Below, piece after piece: positions 1-10,747 of a DNA stretch of 64,000 nucleotides. Position 1 is the first letter of the stretch. Each line of letters opens with the position of its first letter. The stretch lies in assembly GCA_949317995.1 (NCBI GenBank), contig OX439036.1:84574420-84638419 (forward strand), read 5' to 3'. The notes below the pieces were generated by a model. It was given only the letters and a program-made list of their open reading frames with translations. It searched no databases and was not told where the DNA came from. Made by a program: the position numbers and the translations under genes. The stretch is from Acholoe squamosa (Eukaryota > Annelida > Polychaeta > Phyllodocida > Polynoidae).

Positions 1-6
1 CGACCT

Positions 7-908
7 TACACTGCAAAAATGGTGTTTAGATCCTAAACACAATTCTAAACATATTCTTGCAACGTTTTTGTAATCACATTAATTTCCTAAACATGTTTAG
101 CTAAACAATGTGCTTAGCTCAAGTGTTTAGAAATCTAGATGTTTAGGTTCAAAATTTGTGTTTAGATATCAATGAAAGTTTGTGTTTAGATGTTTATGAA
201 TTTTTGTGTTTAGATGTCTAAGTGATTTGGTGGGGAGTAAGGGTTTGCAGACATGTATCCATTAAAAAATAAAGGAATATCTTTTGTTTGTTTTCCCATT
301 TACTGGAGGACATCAGCAGGTATTTACACGGCAAAGTCTCCAAAGATGTCAGCCACAGCTATATACACAGATATGTACACACTGCACTAGAATAGGAGAC
401 TTGAGAAAGTACAACAGGTTGACAGGAAGGACATTGCTTTATATTTTACAAAACAACATGACATAGGTGTAAGTCATGGAGCTCATTGATTATTTTATGG
501 TAATGATGGTGTTGTAAGTTGAATTTAGTTAATTTTCTATTGTTGTGTCTATTTTCATAACATTTAATGAAATGACATTATGATAAACAAGGAGTTTGGG
601 GACATTTGTCACAACAGTTGATTATAACTGTGTGCAGATAGTCCATTCAGAGGTAGTGCTGCTATCTGGTGTGGATTTGACATCCAAGTATCTAAACATA
701 TTAATGTTTAAATCTAAACACCTAATATTCAACTGTTTAAACTCTAAACATCTGAACATGTTTAGCAAAAACGTTTATGTATTTAGAATAAAAGTGCTAT
801 TTTCCTAAATGTGTAGTTGATGATACACCTAACTGATGTATATGTTTAGGTTTTAAACATGTTTAGACCTAAACATGTTTAAAATCTAAACACCATTTTT
901 GCAGTGTA
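7..908. mobile_element. MITE family 1, copy 1 (TA-flanked, CACTGCAAAAA termini)
   Basis: The ends form an inverted repeat: CACTGCAAAAATGGTGTTTAG on the left and its reverse complement on the right. A TA dinucleotide flanks each end (7-8 and 907-908), as expected for a Tc1/mariner-like 2-bp target duplication. Both subterminal zones are packed with TAAACA/TGTTTA palindromic motifs, which could be transposase binding sites. There is no transposase ORF, so it is non-autonomous. A second copy in the same orientation lies at 35991-36859 and shares the central sequence. The superfamily is not certain; CACTG ends also occur in CACTA-like elements. Confidence 0.85.
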
Positions 909-1418
909 GGCAAACAGGGCCGACCCTTTTTTATCATTATTTTCAATTTTGAGAATTTTTTTAATGCAATTTTGTATTTTTCATATTTTTTCTTCCATTC
1001 TTTATGAAAATCATCTATGGGTCTATAGTTATTAGTTCTAAAAAGCATAGGCCTATACTTTTACAATTCTTTTTCACATTTCATGTTTGTCATAAATCTT
1101 AATCTCAAACAATGAATCTGATGGAATCTGCCCAATACATTTCTATACAAAATCAAAAAAAAATAAATCCGACCTACCGACCATAGGTCTTGGAGGCATG
1201 TAACTGGAAACACATGATATTTTCTTTTGGCCCTACATCACTGGAGATTGAAAGGGAGTTCCGATTCTACTCTTGTAGATACATCTCAACAACAACATTG
1301 AAAACAAAACTTAATGTTTGTTCAAGCTTGATGAAAAATGCAAAACATTGAGAGTATTTCATGAAAGTAATTCTATACTCAGCTGAAAGCCTGAATGGTA
1401 AAACTAGGCTGTACTTAC
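909..1418. other. Intron sequence of the receptor gene, nothing recognisable
   Basis: AT-rich non-coding DNA between MITE copy 1 and the TM6 exon. It starts just after that exon's 5' splice site (reading the minus strand). I looked here for the TM7 exon (an NPxxY-type motif) and did not find it. Confidence 0.5.
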
Positions 1419-1544
1419 TGTAATCCAAAAAGCCTCAACCCGGTGCAGAATGCTCAATTCGTGCCGCTTCATAATGTTAAGTATGAGCTTTGGTCCCCAA
1501 CACAACAGGAAGATGGCCAAGATAGTCAACAGCATCTTGATCAC
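1419..1544 (-). CDS. GPCR exon: end of ICL3 and TM6
   Basis: This is a 126-nt, phase 0 to phase 0 exon of 42 codons. It begins VIKMLLTILAIFLLCWGPK and ends in VEAFWIT. The acceptor is TTTGTCAG and the donor is GTAAGTAC, both good matches. The CWGP motif is the TM6 hinge of class A receptors (CWxP). The following residues up to the donor form the outer end of TM6 and extracellular loop 3. It joins in frame to the upstream exon at 3212-3326, giving ARKQ-VIKM, a junction typical of peptide receptors. The next exon, with TM7 and the NPxxY motif, is not in the window. Confidence is high because motif, phase and both splice sites agree. Confidence 0.93.
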
Positions 1545-1794
1545 CTGACAAATACAAATGTAAAGTTCTATTGTACAACAGTCTAATTAGAATCGACAAA
1601 GCAGCTTCGGATTATCTGACCTGAACAGTGTTTTTTTGGTCATAACCCAGCTCCGTTATCAGGGTTCAATTGCACTCTGATACCTTTTTTTCTTCTCCAA
1701 GAAGCTGCTGGTTAGAATCTGGACATGTTAAAAAAATTGGGAGATATACAAAGGCAATCTCTCCATACATTTCCAATTAAAACCGTTCAGGTCC

Positions 1795-1866
1795 TACGGG
1801 GGCGCGAACCCCTGCCGCTGTGGCAATAGACAGAATTGCTATCCATTACACCACACCGAGCGGTAC
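1795..1866 (-). repeat. tRNA-derived SINE head
   Basis: On the minus strand the A-box-like TGGTGTAATGG (1843-1853) is followed by the B-box-like GGTTCGCGCC (1801-1810) at the spacing expected for a tRNA-related Pol III promoter. It sits in a receptor intron. It lacks a convincing tRNA fold at the acceptor stem, so I take it as a SINE or tRNA pseudogene, not a functional tRNA. Confidence 0.65.
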
Positions 1867-2430
1867 TGCAAGCCAATGTCAAAGTATATAGTGATATGTC
1901 TCTCCACCCACCCCGTCGTGTTGCGGCTTCCTGACCTATACATCCGGGACCTTCCCGCAGTGTCAACAAGAAGCAATGGCGAGTTGGCAGATGGATCGCT
2001 ATGTAAATTCATTGGATTCTCATTCATTTATAATGTATTGGACACAAAAAGGAGGTGAACATCAACTGGGGATCATACATTTGTTGGCATTAGAAGTACA
2101 GGAGCTGGCATGCTTAAATTCTACCTGAAAAATGTGTGGAAAGCCAGGCACCTGGCTAGGAAAAAAATAACATGGCCATTCACATTGCGAGGGCATAGAG
2201 TATCGCTTGGGTTCAGAAAATGTCTTCTCCTGCATTTATTCCATGGTTATAAGGTAAGATATAATACAAAATAGAGGAATAATTGTGATAAACACATTAA
2301 TGTATTACACAGGCGGGGGTTATTCCCAGCAAACCCCAAACCGTCCTGGGTTAAACATACATTAAATAGCTTATTACTCTTCGTTTGGCTTTACTATCGT
2401 GCTTTACTAAGCAGTTCACACAAATTGAAG

Positions 2431-2433
<3 letters not shown>

Positions 2434-2491
<58 letters not shown>
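2434..2491. repeat. (TA)n microsatellite
   Basis: About 58 bases of uninterrupted TA, ending just before a TA-targeting MITE at 2507. Confidence 0.98.
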
Positions 2492-2493
<2 letters not shown>

Positions 2494-2506
2494 CTACATA
2501 CACATA

Positions 2507-3086
2507 TAGGTGAGGCTCCACTACGCGATTTTTTGGTACATTCTCACCTAATTCTATCCCTATAGTGCCTAAGGTATAGGGTGTTGACATTCCTATATTG
2601 TAAACATGAGATTCACAATTGTTAACATGAGATTTCAGGGGTTATCTTATGGGTGATCTCTCTCCTTGTGTGCCATATTTACCAACTAACCTGCACCTGC
2701 ACAGACTCTGTGATTGGGTGGGAGTTTAATATGTAAACATCAACACAGCAAAATATAAATAACAACACAGCAGTCACACAGATCGCAGGGTCTTGTACTG
2801 TAAAAAATCAAACCTGTCTGATATTGAGATGCAGAGAGTCATCAGTGTGAAAGTCTGCAATATTTACATTAGGTCAACTTGATTTAGTAAACAAAAACAT
2901 CTTTTGGCAACAAAAATGTGCCTGAGATTGTACACAAAGCCTTCCCCACATAAACAAAAAACTCTCTCAATCTTCTATTTACACCTTGAAATGATAACAA
3001 ATACCACTCTATAATCTGTGTTTGTGTCTGCTTTTGTGAGAATAGCTCCAATTTTCAACAAAAATCGCGTAGTGGAGCCTCACCTA
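2507..3086. mobile_element. MITE family 2, copy 1 (GTGAGGCTCCACTACGCGAT ends)
   Basis: The terminal inverted repeats read GGTGAGGCTCCACTACGCGA on the left and the reverse complement at 3063-3084, with TA on both sides. The interior has no ORF. A sister copy, inverted, is at 38016-38615 and matches over much of the interior (for example the TTACATTAGG/CCTTGAAATGATAACAAAT blocks). It lies in the intron between the TM6 exon and the ICL3 exon. Confidence 0.87.
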
Positions 3087-3211
3087 TTCCGTGCCCCTTG
3101 GGTAGTGCCAACTTGCGTATTTCAACGTCAAAATACTTCTTGGATTTTTCTTGGATTTTTTTCCCTCTCAAAATGGCGTTTATTGCCTTTTCACTTATGT
3201 CAGTGCCTCAC

Positions 3212-3326
3212 CTGTTTCCGCGCGTGCTGTACCTCTGCACTGTGGTCCTTGGCAGTACGCCTTATTATTGTGCGACCAGCGCGCGACCGCGGGCCAAAGC
3301 TCCTTTTCCGGTCTTCCTCCGTCTCT
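3212..3326 (-). CDS. GPCR exon: ICL3 segment
   Basis: This is a 115-nt exon. It starts with one base that completes a threonine codon from the upstream exon and then has 38 codons, from ETEEDRKRSF to AEVQHARKQ. The acceptor is TTGTCCTTTCAG and the donor GTGAGGC. It is rich in Arg and Lys and short, as expected for the third intracellular loop, where G-protein coupling is determined. I found it because the exon at 5742-5977 ends in phase 2 and the one at 1419-1544 starts in phase 0; this exon bridges both exactly. Its GC content is higher than its surroundings, which also fits coding sequence. Confidence 0.88.
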
Positions 3327-4143
3327 CTGAAAGGACAAACAGGCATCTGTCATTAGTGCATCTGACATTGCCTTTCCGGCTACATGATACTCCCATCTAG
3401 CCCTGCTGGCCTCTCCAGGCAATCATCACACTCCAGCCTTATGAGGTGAAGGATCAGGCCGATTTAAGGCAGGGTGTCGCCCTTCTTTTGTCAGGCCTGT
3501 CCAGGGGTAGACGGGTCAGTTCAGATCCTTGGCAGTCATCTTTAATGGCTTCCCATCATGGGTGATATGAGAGGACCTTCACCTGGCTACAGCTTATAGG
3601 AAACACCATCAGCTTCCTCTGTTATTTTTACACTTGACAGTGATAGGGTTTTATGTGTGTTTCTTGATAAACCTCCACTAGGATCAAAGACAAACATTCT
3701 TTCCTCCGCGCTTATTTGTAATTATTTATGCGTAGTGAAGACAAGTTAGTGATTGGAATTAAAAACAGATGATTACAGCGGGTTAGATGCAGACGGATAC
3801 CTGGATGTAGTCATAAAAATCAGAAGGGAATAATTCATCGTCGGTCCCATTTTAAGTATGGCATAAGAAAACAATGGATCAAAGAATGCGTTCACATGAT
3901 CAAAGTGAAGTGTATCTTGTGTAAAGATGTTTTCTGACAGATCAACAATTCCTATTTAATGGGTCAAATATTTCAGTTTTCTCTTTCTTATCAGAACATC
4001 AATACAATCCGTAAGTCCATGTACCTTGATTTGAATTTGCTTCTTCTCTGGTTTTCTGTGAAGATTTTTTGTCAGTTAGGCACTGGAATTTACTATTCAT
4101 TAGTTATTACATAGATAAAGGCTGAAATACCAAATAATACCTT
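3327..4143. other. Intron sequence, nothing recognisable
   Basis: Unique-looking non-coding DNA in the 2.4-kb intron between the ICL3 exon and the TM5 exon. Confidence 0.5.
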
Positions 4144-4590
4144 TAAGTCAGATCCCACTACGCTAAAATTGTGCAGAAATGTCAGTGATTTAAAGTGTTG
4201 ATACAGTCGGTTCGTTACAGATGTGCTACAACATTATTAGCCAGGGCCTACTGCAAATCACAGTGTATTTAGTTTTAGGCAATTTATCTCTAAGGCAGTA
4301 GTTTTGGTAGTTACTCACAATTATGATTTTGATTGGTCATTTTTCTCAAGAGTATTATCTGCAGTGGCCTCCCTAGATTCCAGGCTTCCCTTTAGATTCC
4401 ATATATGATTCAGACAGATTAATAGTGTTGATGCTTGCCTGTGTCTGATTTACAAGAGTTTATCAAGCCTTCTTGGCATATATTGACCTTCCTTTGATGC
4501 ATATTACCCTCCTGTATCAGATAGGGACCTTGCACAACTAAATCACAAGGACTTTCTGACTATTTTTGTGTTGTGGGATTTGGCCTTTTG
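4144..4590. mobile_element. MITE family 3 member (AAGGCCAAATCCCAC ends)
   Basis: The left end (4144-4191) contains ATCCCACTACGCTAAAA and AGTGATTT. The right end (4541-4590) reads, in reverse complement, GGCCAAATCCCACAACAC and ends TTGTGATT. These match the ends of the better-bounded element at 63139-63665. The interior differs, so this is probably another family member. The exact borders are approximate. Confidence 0.55.
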
Positions 4591-5741
4591 TGTGTAAGGA
4601 AACTTCTTCTTGAAATTTTCAATAGGCCTACTTGGGTCCTACTCTCACTTGATTAGGCCAGTCGTTCATGTCATGAGAAGATCTGTCAATTGGTTCAAGT
4701 GTCCATAGGAAGCACCCCCCATTGACCCTACCACTTGTTGATTTTTGTTTTCTGGAATAAGTTTAACCCTATAAGTCCGACAAGCTGTCTCAATACTCCG
4801 TGCTCAACGGTTGGCATGATACACCTATAAAACACGGGCCAGTAGGCTACTGCATCAGGAGGGTGTTGCTCCTATTGTAAAAAGAGCTGTGAGTATGTGC
4901 CCTCTTTTTTAAACAAGTCGTGCACTGCTTAACCTAAGTACTTGCACTCACCACATTCGTCTGAAAAGTCACCTGCCTTGTTTAAAATAGAGAGAGCTGC
5001 ACTACCAGGTACCTACTCATGTCACACGCTCTGTAGTTTGTTATACTGACTGACTTCTCCCAACTAGGTACCTACTCAAATCCCCCTTTTTTAGCACCGT
5101 ACTTGAATGACCACTTGTGCGCAACAAAAAGGACAAGTTATAGCTACATGAAAAGAAAGGACTGGAAACAAGGGCATTTTTAGCCAGCTCTTCCTTTTAC
5201 TATAGGAGCAACACCCTCTCGTTCGTTCATCATGCTGACTCCTTAGGATGTACTGTATCACAAACCAGGATGGTGAATTAATGTACCCAAGAAAGTAACT
5301 CGCAAGGCTGCCTTCATGCAAGAGGCATTGTGTAACGGAGGTACTATTTGAGGAATGGGTGTGGCAAAGAGAGCTGGAGGGGAAGGTGTGTAATATGTGG
5401 GTTAGTAGTGGTCAGTAGAGGTTACCATGGGGATCAGGGTATGTGTTTAGGATTACATGCTAGAGCCTGGAGGGAGGGGAAATGATGCATGCTGGTAGGG
5501 AGTGGGTTGTATACTGGGGGTGGTAGAGGGGAGGATTGGGCATGAGGGGTGTATAGTGGACATGCCCATATATAGACATGGCTTGGGGTTACATGTGGTG
5601 ATCCCTGATTGGTTAATGAATGTATGCATCAGAGATATACATGTGAACTGTAGAGAAATAATATACTGGAGTTGGTCTTGGCGTTATCTCTTGCTACTTT
5701 ACAATTGTACCTTTATAAGCCTTTAAATGGTTAGTACTCAC

Positions 5742-5977
5742 GTTAAGAGAGCGTCTCCTGTGCTTGTCATGCGCTCCAGTTCCTTGGTGCTCAGCCAGAG
5801 TACCTTAATGACGACGGCATAGCAGTAGATAAGCACGATTGTGGGCACCAGGAACATAACCACCAGCTGGTACCAGGCGAACACCAAGCGTTCTACACTA
5901 GTATTGAAATTATTATCTGTACATATCTCCAGAGTGATGCGCGTCTCGTTGTTGTAGAAAAGGTGTGTCGTGGTGTC
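5742..5977 (-). CDS. GPCR exon: ECL2, TM5 and start of ICL3
   Basis: This is a 236-nt exon, phase 0 in and phase 2 out, with 78 full codons. The acceptor is CACTTTTACAG and the donor GTGAGTAC. It begins DTTTHLFYNNETR and includes LEICTDNN, whose cysteine is the likely disulfide partner of the TM3 cysteine. Two N-glycosylation sequons (NET and NTS) fit the extracellular side. TM5 follows as WYQLVVMFLVPTIVLIYCY, with the conserved proline and the C-terminal tyrosine of class A receptors. ICL3 begins with KVLWLSTKELERMTS. The splice phases join it to TM4 in the exon at 12830-12953 and to the ICL3 exon at 3212-3326. Confidence 0.94.
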
Positions 5978-6269
5978 CTGTAAAAGTGACGTTTATTGTG
6001 GGTAATGATAAGCAAATAGTCTAAATTTAAAGCATGCCACAATAGGTGTTTTCCAAAGTCTAAACTCTGCATTCTTTTTTTTTTAAGATGAACTTCAAAT
6101 TTTACCATAAAAGGGAAAGTCAGATCAAGCAATGCAGGAAACATAAACAGCTGAATATCTATGGTACATTCAGAGTGGACTATCCCAAAAACTGGTGTAG
6201 AAATGTAATCATCTGCAGGATATTTAAGACTTGGTGTCAGACTGTTCCTCCATTCTCTAAGTCCAGGAG

Positions 6270-7255
6270 AGACGTTACTCAATGTGAAATAGTCACAGAT
6301 GGAAGCGGGAAGTTGCTTTGGTGAACAGGAGAGACATGTTTGTGATTTTGGAATTCAACACTAAAGCGGGTGGGGGTGGGGGGGGGGGGTCTTGCATGTA
6401 TTTTGGTCAGATCGTTTCAGATTCTGTCCTGGAAACTATCCTTGTGATAATATTTAGGAACACATACACTCGGAAGACAGAGAAGTATGGGACATCTCAC
6501 TTGGTGATATTCAGAAATGTGGTGACAATAGAAAGGCAAAAGTACAAAATAGTTGTCTCACTCAAGGGCCACCATATTTTCTTCTTTTTTTTTTTTTTTT
6601 GCAAAGTCCTTAGTCTTAGCGATGTGGATACTAATGATAATAGATACGGTAAGAGACATCATTTGTAATTTACTGACATTCGAAGTAAGAAATATCAACT
6701 AATACTTGCCAAAAAAACTCCTCTGTCAACACTGATGATAATGTAATTATTCATGATAAATAGCATGGGACAGCAAATGCGTACAATGTATGAATGAGTC
6801 ATGATTAACTGGTGTTTGAACAAAAGAGGCAAACTTTGTTAGTTGCTTTCCCTTATTTTGGAGGAAAAGAATCACAAAGACCATGTACATCATCGATTCA
6901 TAATCAACTGTGCTCTTAAGCCATCCATTGGCCTCCCATTCTTTCATAATGATGATTGTAAACAAATCTTATTTTTTTGTTTGAAGCCCATCATGTCCCC
7001 TCTTTGATGTTCCAATAGGGAGAGAATAAACGAATTAAATTCTAGACACCATTTTTTAGTAATCCAATACACACATGTTTGAAATGGGCATTGAATTTTA
7101 TAGTTTTTCCTCATTCACAGAAGATTGTATTGTGCGTAGAAGGGCAAATATTTTCTAGATAATTGATGAGGATAATGTCACAATTTGGACAAGTGTGCAA
7201 TTCTTTGTGGCCCTGAAAAGAAAATTATGTTGAGGGTGCGTTGCATGCAGAGTGA
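6270..7255. repeat. Dispersed duplication, copy 1
   Basis: This stretch aligns in the same orientation to 10748-12105. Shared blocks run from AGTCACAGATGGAAG near 6290, through GGTCAGATCGTTT, GCAAAGTCCTTAGTCTTAG and AGCATGGGACAGCAAATGC, to GAAAAGAAAATTAT near 7220. The copies differ at many positions, so the duplication is old. No coding potential is seen. Both lie in the intron between the TM4 and TM5 exons, so it may be a repeat family or a local duplication. Confidence 0.8.
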
Positions 7256-7904
7256 GAGATTGCAAGATATCGATGACTCTGGTGTAATGTGGCTCACTCC
7301 CTTGCAAAGTTGGCCCATTGCGGAGGTTTCTAAATCATAGAAAGTTGGCAGATGGGGCCTCCTGTGGAGTTTGGGTGCCTGAGATTAAACCCTGGAGCAT
7401 CTGAAAGATATTTTTTTGTAGAAATCTATAGGTGTTGGGGTAACTACCCACAAAATATTTGCAGTTAAATATGAAATGCATTGCTGTGGCAACACCCTGA
7501 ACATCTATACTCTGGAATACCCTGGAAAGGTGTCTTGCCGAATGACATTAGGGGGTATTTTCCCTTAAGCCATGCAAAATTAATTCTTTTATGTATTTGG
7601 TCAACTTTTATGTTAACTTTTGTTGACTACTGGGTCTAAGGGTAGGATTCAGAGAGCTGCAGCTAAAGGACTTGGACTTTTGTCCCACACTTGAATCCTT
7701 TTTCTTCAGGCCTGAAATGGCATTTTCACTGAATTCCTTGAAATTCCATGTTCAGGAAATTTCAAAACTTGCTGGTATACATAAAAGTGACACAGTCTTA
7801 GGTAGTTACTTTTAATCATGTGGAAAGCAATGCCCATCATGTGTACTTTCATGTGGTATATAGGTTTAATGGGCCAAAAATATGTGAACACCTCACAATT
7901 GAGG
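7256..7904. other. Intron sequence, nothing recognisable
   Basis: AT-rich non-coding DNA between the first duplication copy and a short tandem repeat. No feature is supported. Confidence 0.45.
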
Positions 7905-8300
7905 TCCTCAACATGGCATGTAACTCAAATGTAATTCGGGAAGACAGATTCCCAGAATTGTGATAAAAGTTTATCACAAAATCATTCATTCTATGATAGG
8001 AAGATCACATCTCACCATGGCTGTACCTCAAATATCATTCGTAAAGACAGATTCACAGAATCACGATAAAGGTTTATCACAAAAATGTTCATTCTGTGCT
8101 AAGAAGAACACATTCTATGATAAGAAGAACACATCTGACATAAATGCTAATACAATTTTTATAATCTAGAGGTCAGAATGGTCCAGACTAGAGATTTCCA
8201 TGGAGGTATGATGATAATATCTTTAGGATACGAACCACTCAACATAGCATTAACTAAAATGTCATTCGGAAAGACATGTCATTCTGGAAGACATTTTTTA
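7905..8300. repeat. Degenerate tandem repeat of about 110 bp
   Basis: Two neighbouring units share the order AATGTAATTCGG(or ATATCATTCG), AAGACAGATTC, CAGAAT, GATAAARGTTTATCACAAAA and TTCATTCT. A third partial unit (AAAATGTCATTCGGAAAGACA) follows near 8257. Each full unit contains the small hairpin GATAAA-GTTTATC. Confidence 0.6.
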
Positions 8301-9000
8301 GACCTTTCCCCCTGCTATTCCAAACCATGAGGGATAATTTATCTGTTTTACACTATGGCACTTAGATATATGTGGGGGGTAAATAACTGACATAGTTAAT
8401 ATAGTTAAATTTGTAAACCCCAGCCAGGAGGAGAAGGAATGTGCTATTTCGGGAAGACATCCAAAAAAGGGCTGTCTGGCTGAAAAAATACTCATGGCCT
8501 CCTCACAGCCATGATAATGGAGCAATTCCAATTATTTTTCCAGATTACTTTAGCATGGGACTAACTCTAAATGTTAGCACAGAAAATCAACCCATATACA
8601 TCATAGATATTTTAGGAGGGGGTCAAATGCCCTAAAACTTTCACCCAGACAAACTACTTAACAAAAAGTTAATTTCTCAAAAAATATAGACCAACTGCCC
8701 CTAGGAAGGCAATCTTAGGTCCAAAATTTCAGTTTCCCTTAGATTTAAGTGGTCATAAATGGAAGGACCCATTACTATTGTAAAAATCTTAAAAAAATAT
8801 GAAAAAATGTTGGATTTATTGATTTTTCCCTACAAAATTGGTCATTTTTGGCCTATTTTACCCCCCTGGTGCCCAAAATATGCATATTGGACCATCAAAA
8901 CCCATATGTAAGATCTCAATGAGCCCTATTTTTTGAGCCAAAAGAATTAGGGGGGAAACTAAAATCCTAAGTGTAGGAGCTGGAATACATCCAAATTTGT
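8301..9000. other. Intron sequence, nothing recognisable
   Basis: AT-rich DNA with homopolymer runs and no ORF or inverted ends that I can support. Confidence 0.4.
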
Positions 9001-9019
9001 CATATGCAAACGTTCTATG

Positions 9020-9155
9020 CAATCGGTAGTTCTTTCACAAACCACCAGGAGCTCCGCGGGTGGTGTGAGTAGCCCCAGAATTGTATACCAAGTCCAAAAG
9101 CTAGGCCTGGCCAAGTTCAGGTCAGAAGTCACAAGCTTACCACTACACCACCCAG
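9020..9155 (-). repeat. tRNA-derived SINE-like sequence
   Basis: On the minus strand GGGTGGTGTAGTGGTAAGCT (around 9133-9152) is a good A box. The sequence about 60 bases downstream is only a weak B box. It is a probable decayed SINE rather than a tRNA gene. Confidence 0.5.
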
Positions 9156-9345
9156 ACATGTGTAAGATCCATGTCAAAGGTTCTACATGATAGACCACTC
9201 AACACTATTTCTTTTTTAATCTAAAATGCCAAAAAACCTTTAAATATGCCTGGGACCTCACGTTCAAATACTCCTTTTGGACCAGTAAGATTAAAAGCTA
9301 CATTCTGAGGGAGTTGTAGAGTAGTGAAGTTACTCTAAGACATAT

Positions 9346-9348
<3 letters not shown>

Positions 9349-9405
<57 letters not shown>
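9349..9405. repeat. (TA)n microsatellite
   Basis: An uninterrupted TA run of more than 50 bases. Confidence 0.97.
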
Positions 9406-9408
<3 letters not shown>

Positions 9409-9522
9409 CGAACTAGCCACACAGGTCTGATGCAGTAATGCCTATACTAAAGAGGATAAATGTTAATAAAACTTCAGACACTGAAAACATGTAAGCCAGC
9501 AAGCAGAAATGCCGGTTCCTGT

Positions 9523-9560
9523 GGGATTTAGTACCTGATTTAGCCACCAGGGGGCACCAC
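9523..9560 (+). promoter_or_regulatory. Composite motif A with CTCF-like core
   Basis: GGGATTTAGT is followed after 11 bases by CCACCAGGGGGCACCAC (9544-9560), close to the animal CTCF core CCASYAGRKGGC. Three other copies in the window keep the same 11-base spacing. Binding is not shown; a shared transposon origin is equally possible. Confidence 0.5.
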
Positions 9561-9974
9561 TATGGGCTAGAATAGGAAAACTATGCGTAAAACTGCTTTA
9601 GGGTACTTTCGAAAAGAAATCCATTTTGGTGGAAACATTCCTAATATGGCATGTAAAAAGAATGTGTTGGGCCTAAGTAGGCATTTTTTGTTGATTTATG
9701 TTGCGATGGAAACAATATTTTCACTCTAAGTAGGAGAATCAATGATCCCATTGAAGGAACATTTCACAAGGTTTACTATGGTGAAAACAGAATGAAAATA
9801 TCATTTCTCGATCAAAAGTTATGGGCAAAGGAATGAAAAATCATGCTAATTTAGCTAATTAGCATGAATTATGGACGCCTGAGATGTCAGAAACTTAATA
9901 TTAAGACCAATCTCAATAATACCTTTACCTACCAAACTAGTTGAAAAAAGTTATTCAAAAGCAAACTGTAGAAA

Positions 9975-10330
9975 TTCATTGTCAGATGACCAAGATGGAT
10001 TTCGGCTTGGGCGCTATTCAATGACTTTGGACATTGCCTACATAACCTAGAGACCCAACACTATATGCGGATGACATGGTCATCTATCTTACCAATACCC
10101 AGACTCTCTCACAACAGCTGCTTTTATTAACCGTCACCTTGACAGTGTAAGGATTTAGTGTGAAAGCAACAAACTCTTGACAAACCTTTGATATCCACTA
10201 TAATAACCCTACCCTAGACTTTATAATCATGCTCTCAGTACCACATACCTCCTCTTCATAGTAATACTGGTAGGATTACAGTGAAAGCATCAGAGCATTA
10301 TCTATTTAAATTTTATATCCCAAACTATTC
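9975..10330 (+). pseudogene. Highly decayed LINE reverse transcriptase fragment
   Basis: Short conceptual pieces on the plus strand match the order of a non-LTR reverse transcriptase. QDGFRLGRYS (near 9990) corresponds to the domain around GFR. DPTLYADDMVIYLTNTQTLS (10053-10112) carries the catalytic YADD box. Stops and frame changes surround these pieces. It is a relic inside the receptor intron with no intact ORF. It is too short to assign to a clade. Confidence 0.6.
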
Positions 10331-10747
10331 TGGGCATCAGTCTTGAGATGTAATCCTATATAATTAATTCTTTCTATTAATTGAAATACAGGAGTAACTC
10401 AGCAAGGGGTGGTTGGCTCATGGTGAACTTGGTATGTTCTAGAAAATAACATTTTTGCGGGGTGACCTGTCAGAGTGGGGTATCGGCAGGGATTTCCTTG
10501 CCATTATAAGATTACCTTCCTGTAGTTGCTGTACCTCGTGCAATGAGCAGGGAGGATGTACAGACCCTAAGCCCCCTGACCGAAGGCCCCCTGACGTAGA
10601 GCCCCCTGACTGACGCCCCCCCCCCAGCAGGGGATCGGGTGACCCTAGGCCCCCCTGAGCACTAGATTGTAACAGATTGCTAAATGGCAGAAACTTTCCA
10701 AGAAGAATTGTGTCATGGGGGGTTTCAAACATATGTCCGGGATGGAA
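10331..10747. other. Intron sequence with a GC-rich C-run patch
   Basis: A patch at 10560-10660 repeats the motif CCCCCTGAC several times in a row (AGCCCCCTGACCGA, GGCCCCCTGACGTAG, AGCCCCCTGACTGA). Otherwise nothing is recognised. Confidence 0.45.

Noticed and set aside
1-1418. TM7 exon of the receptor in the left edge
   Set aside because: No NPxxY-like reading with splice signals on the minus strand; a MITE fills most of the interval.
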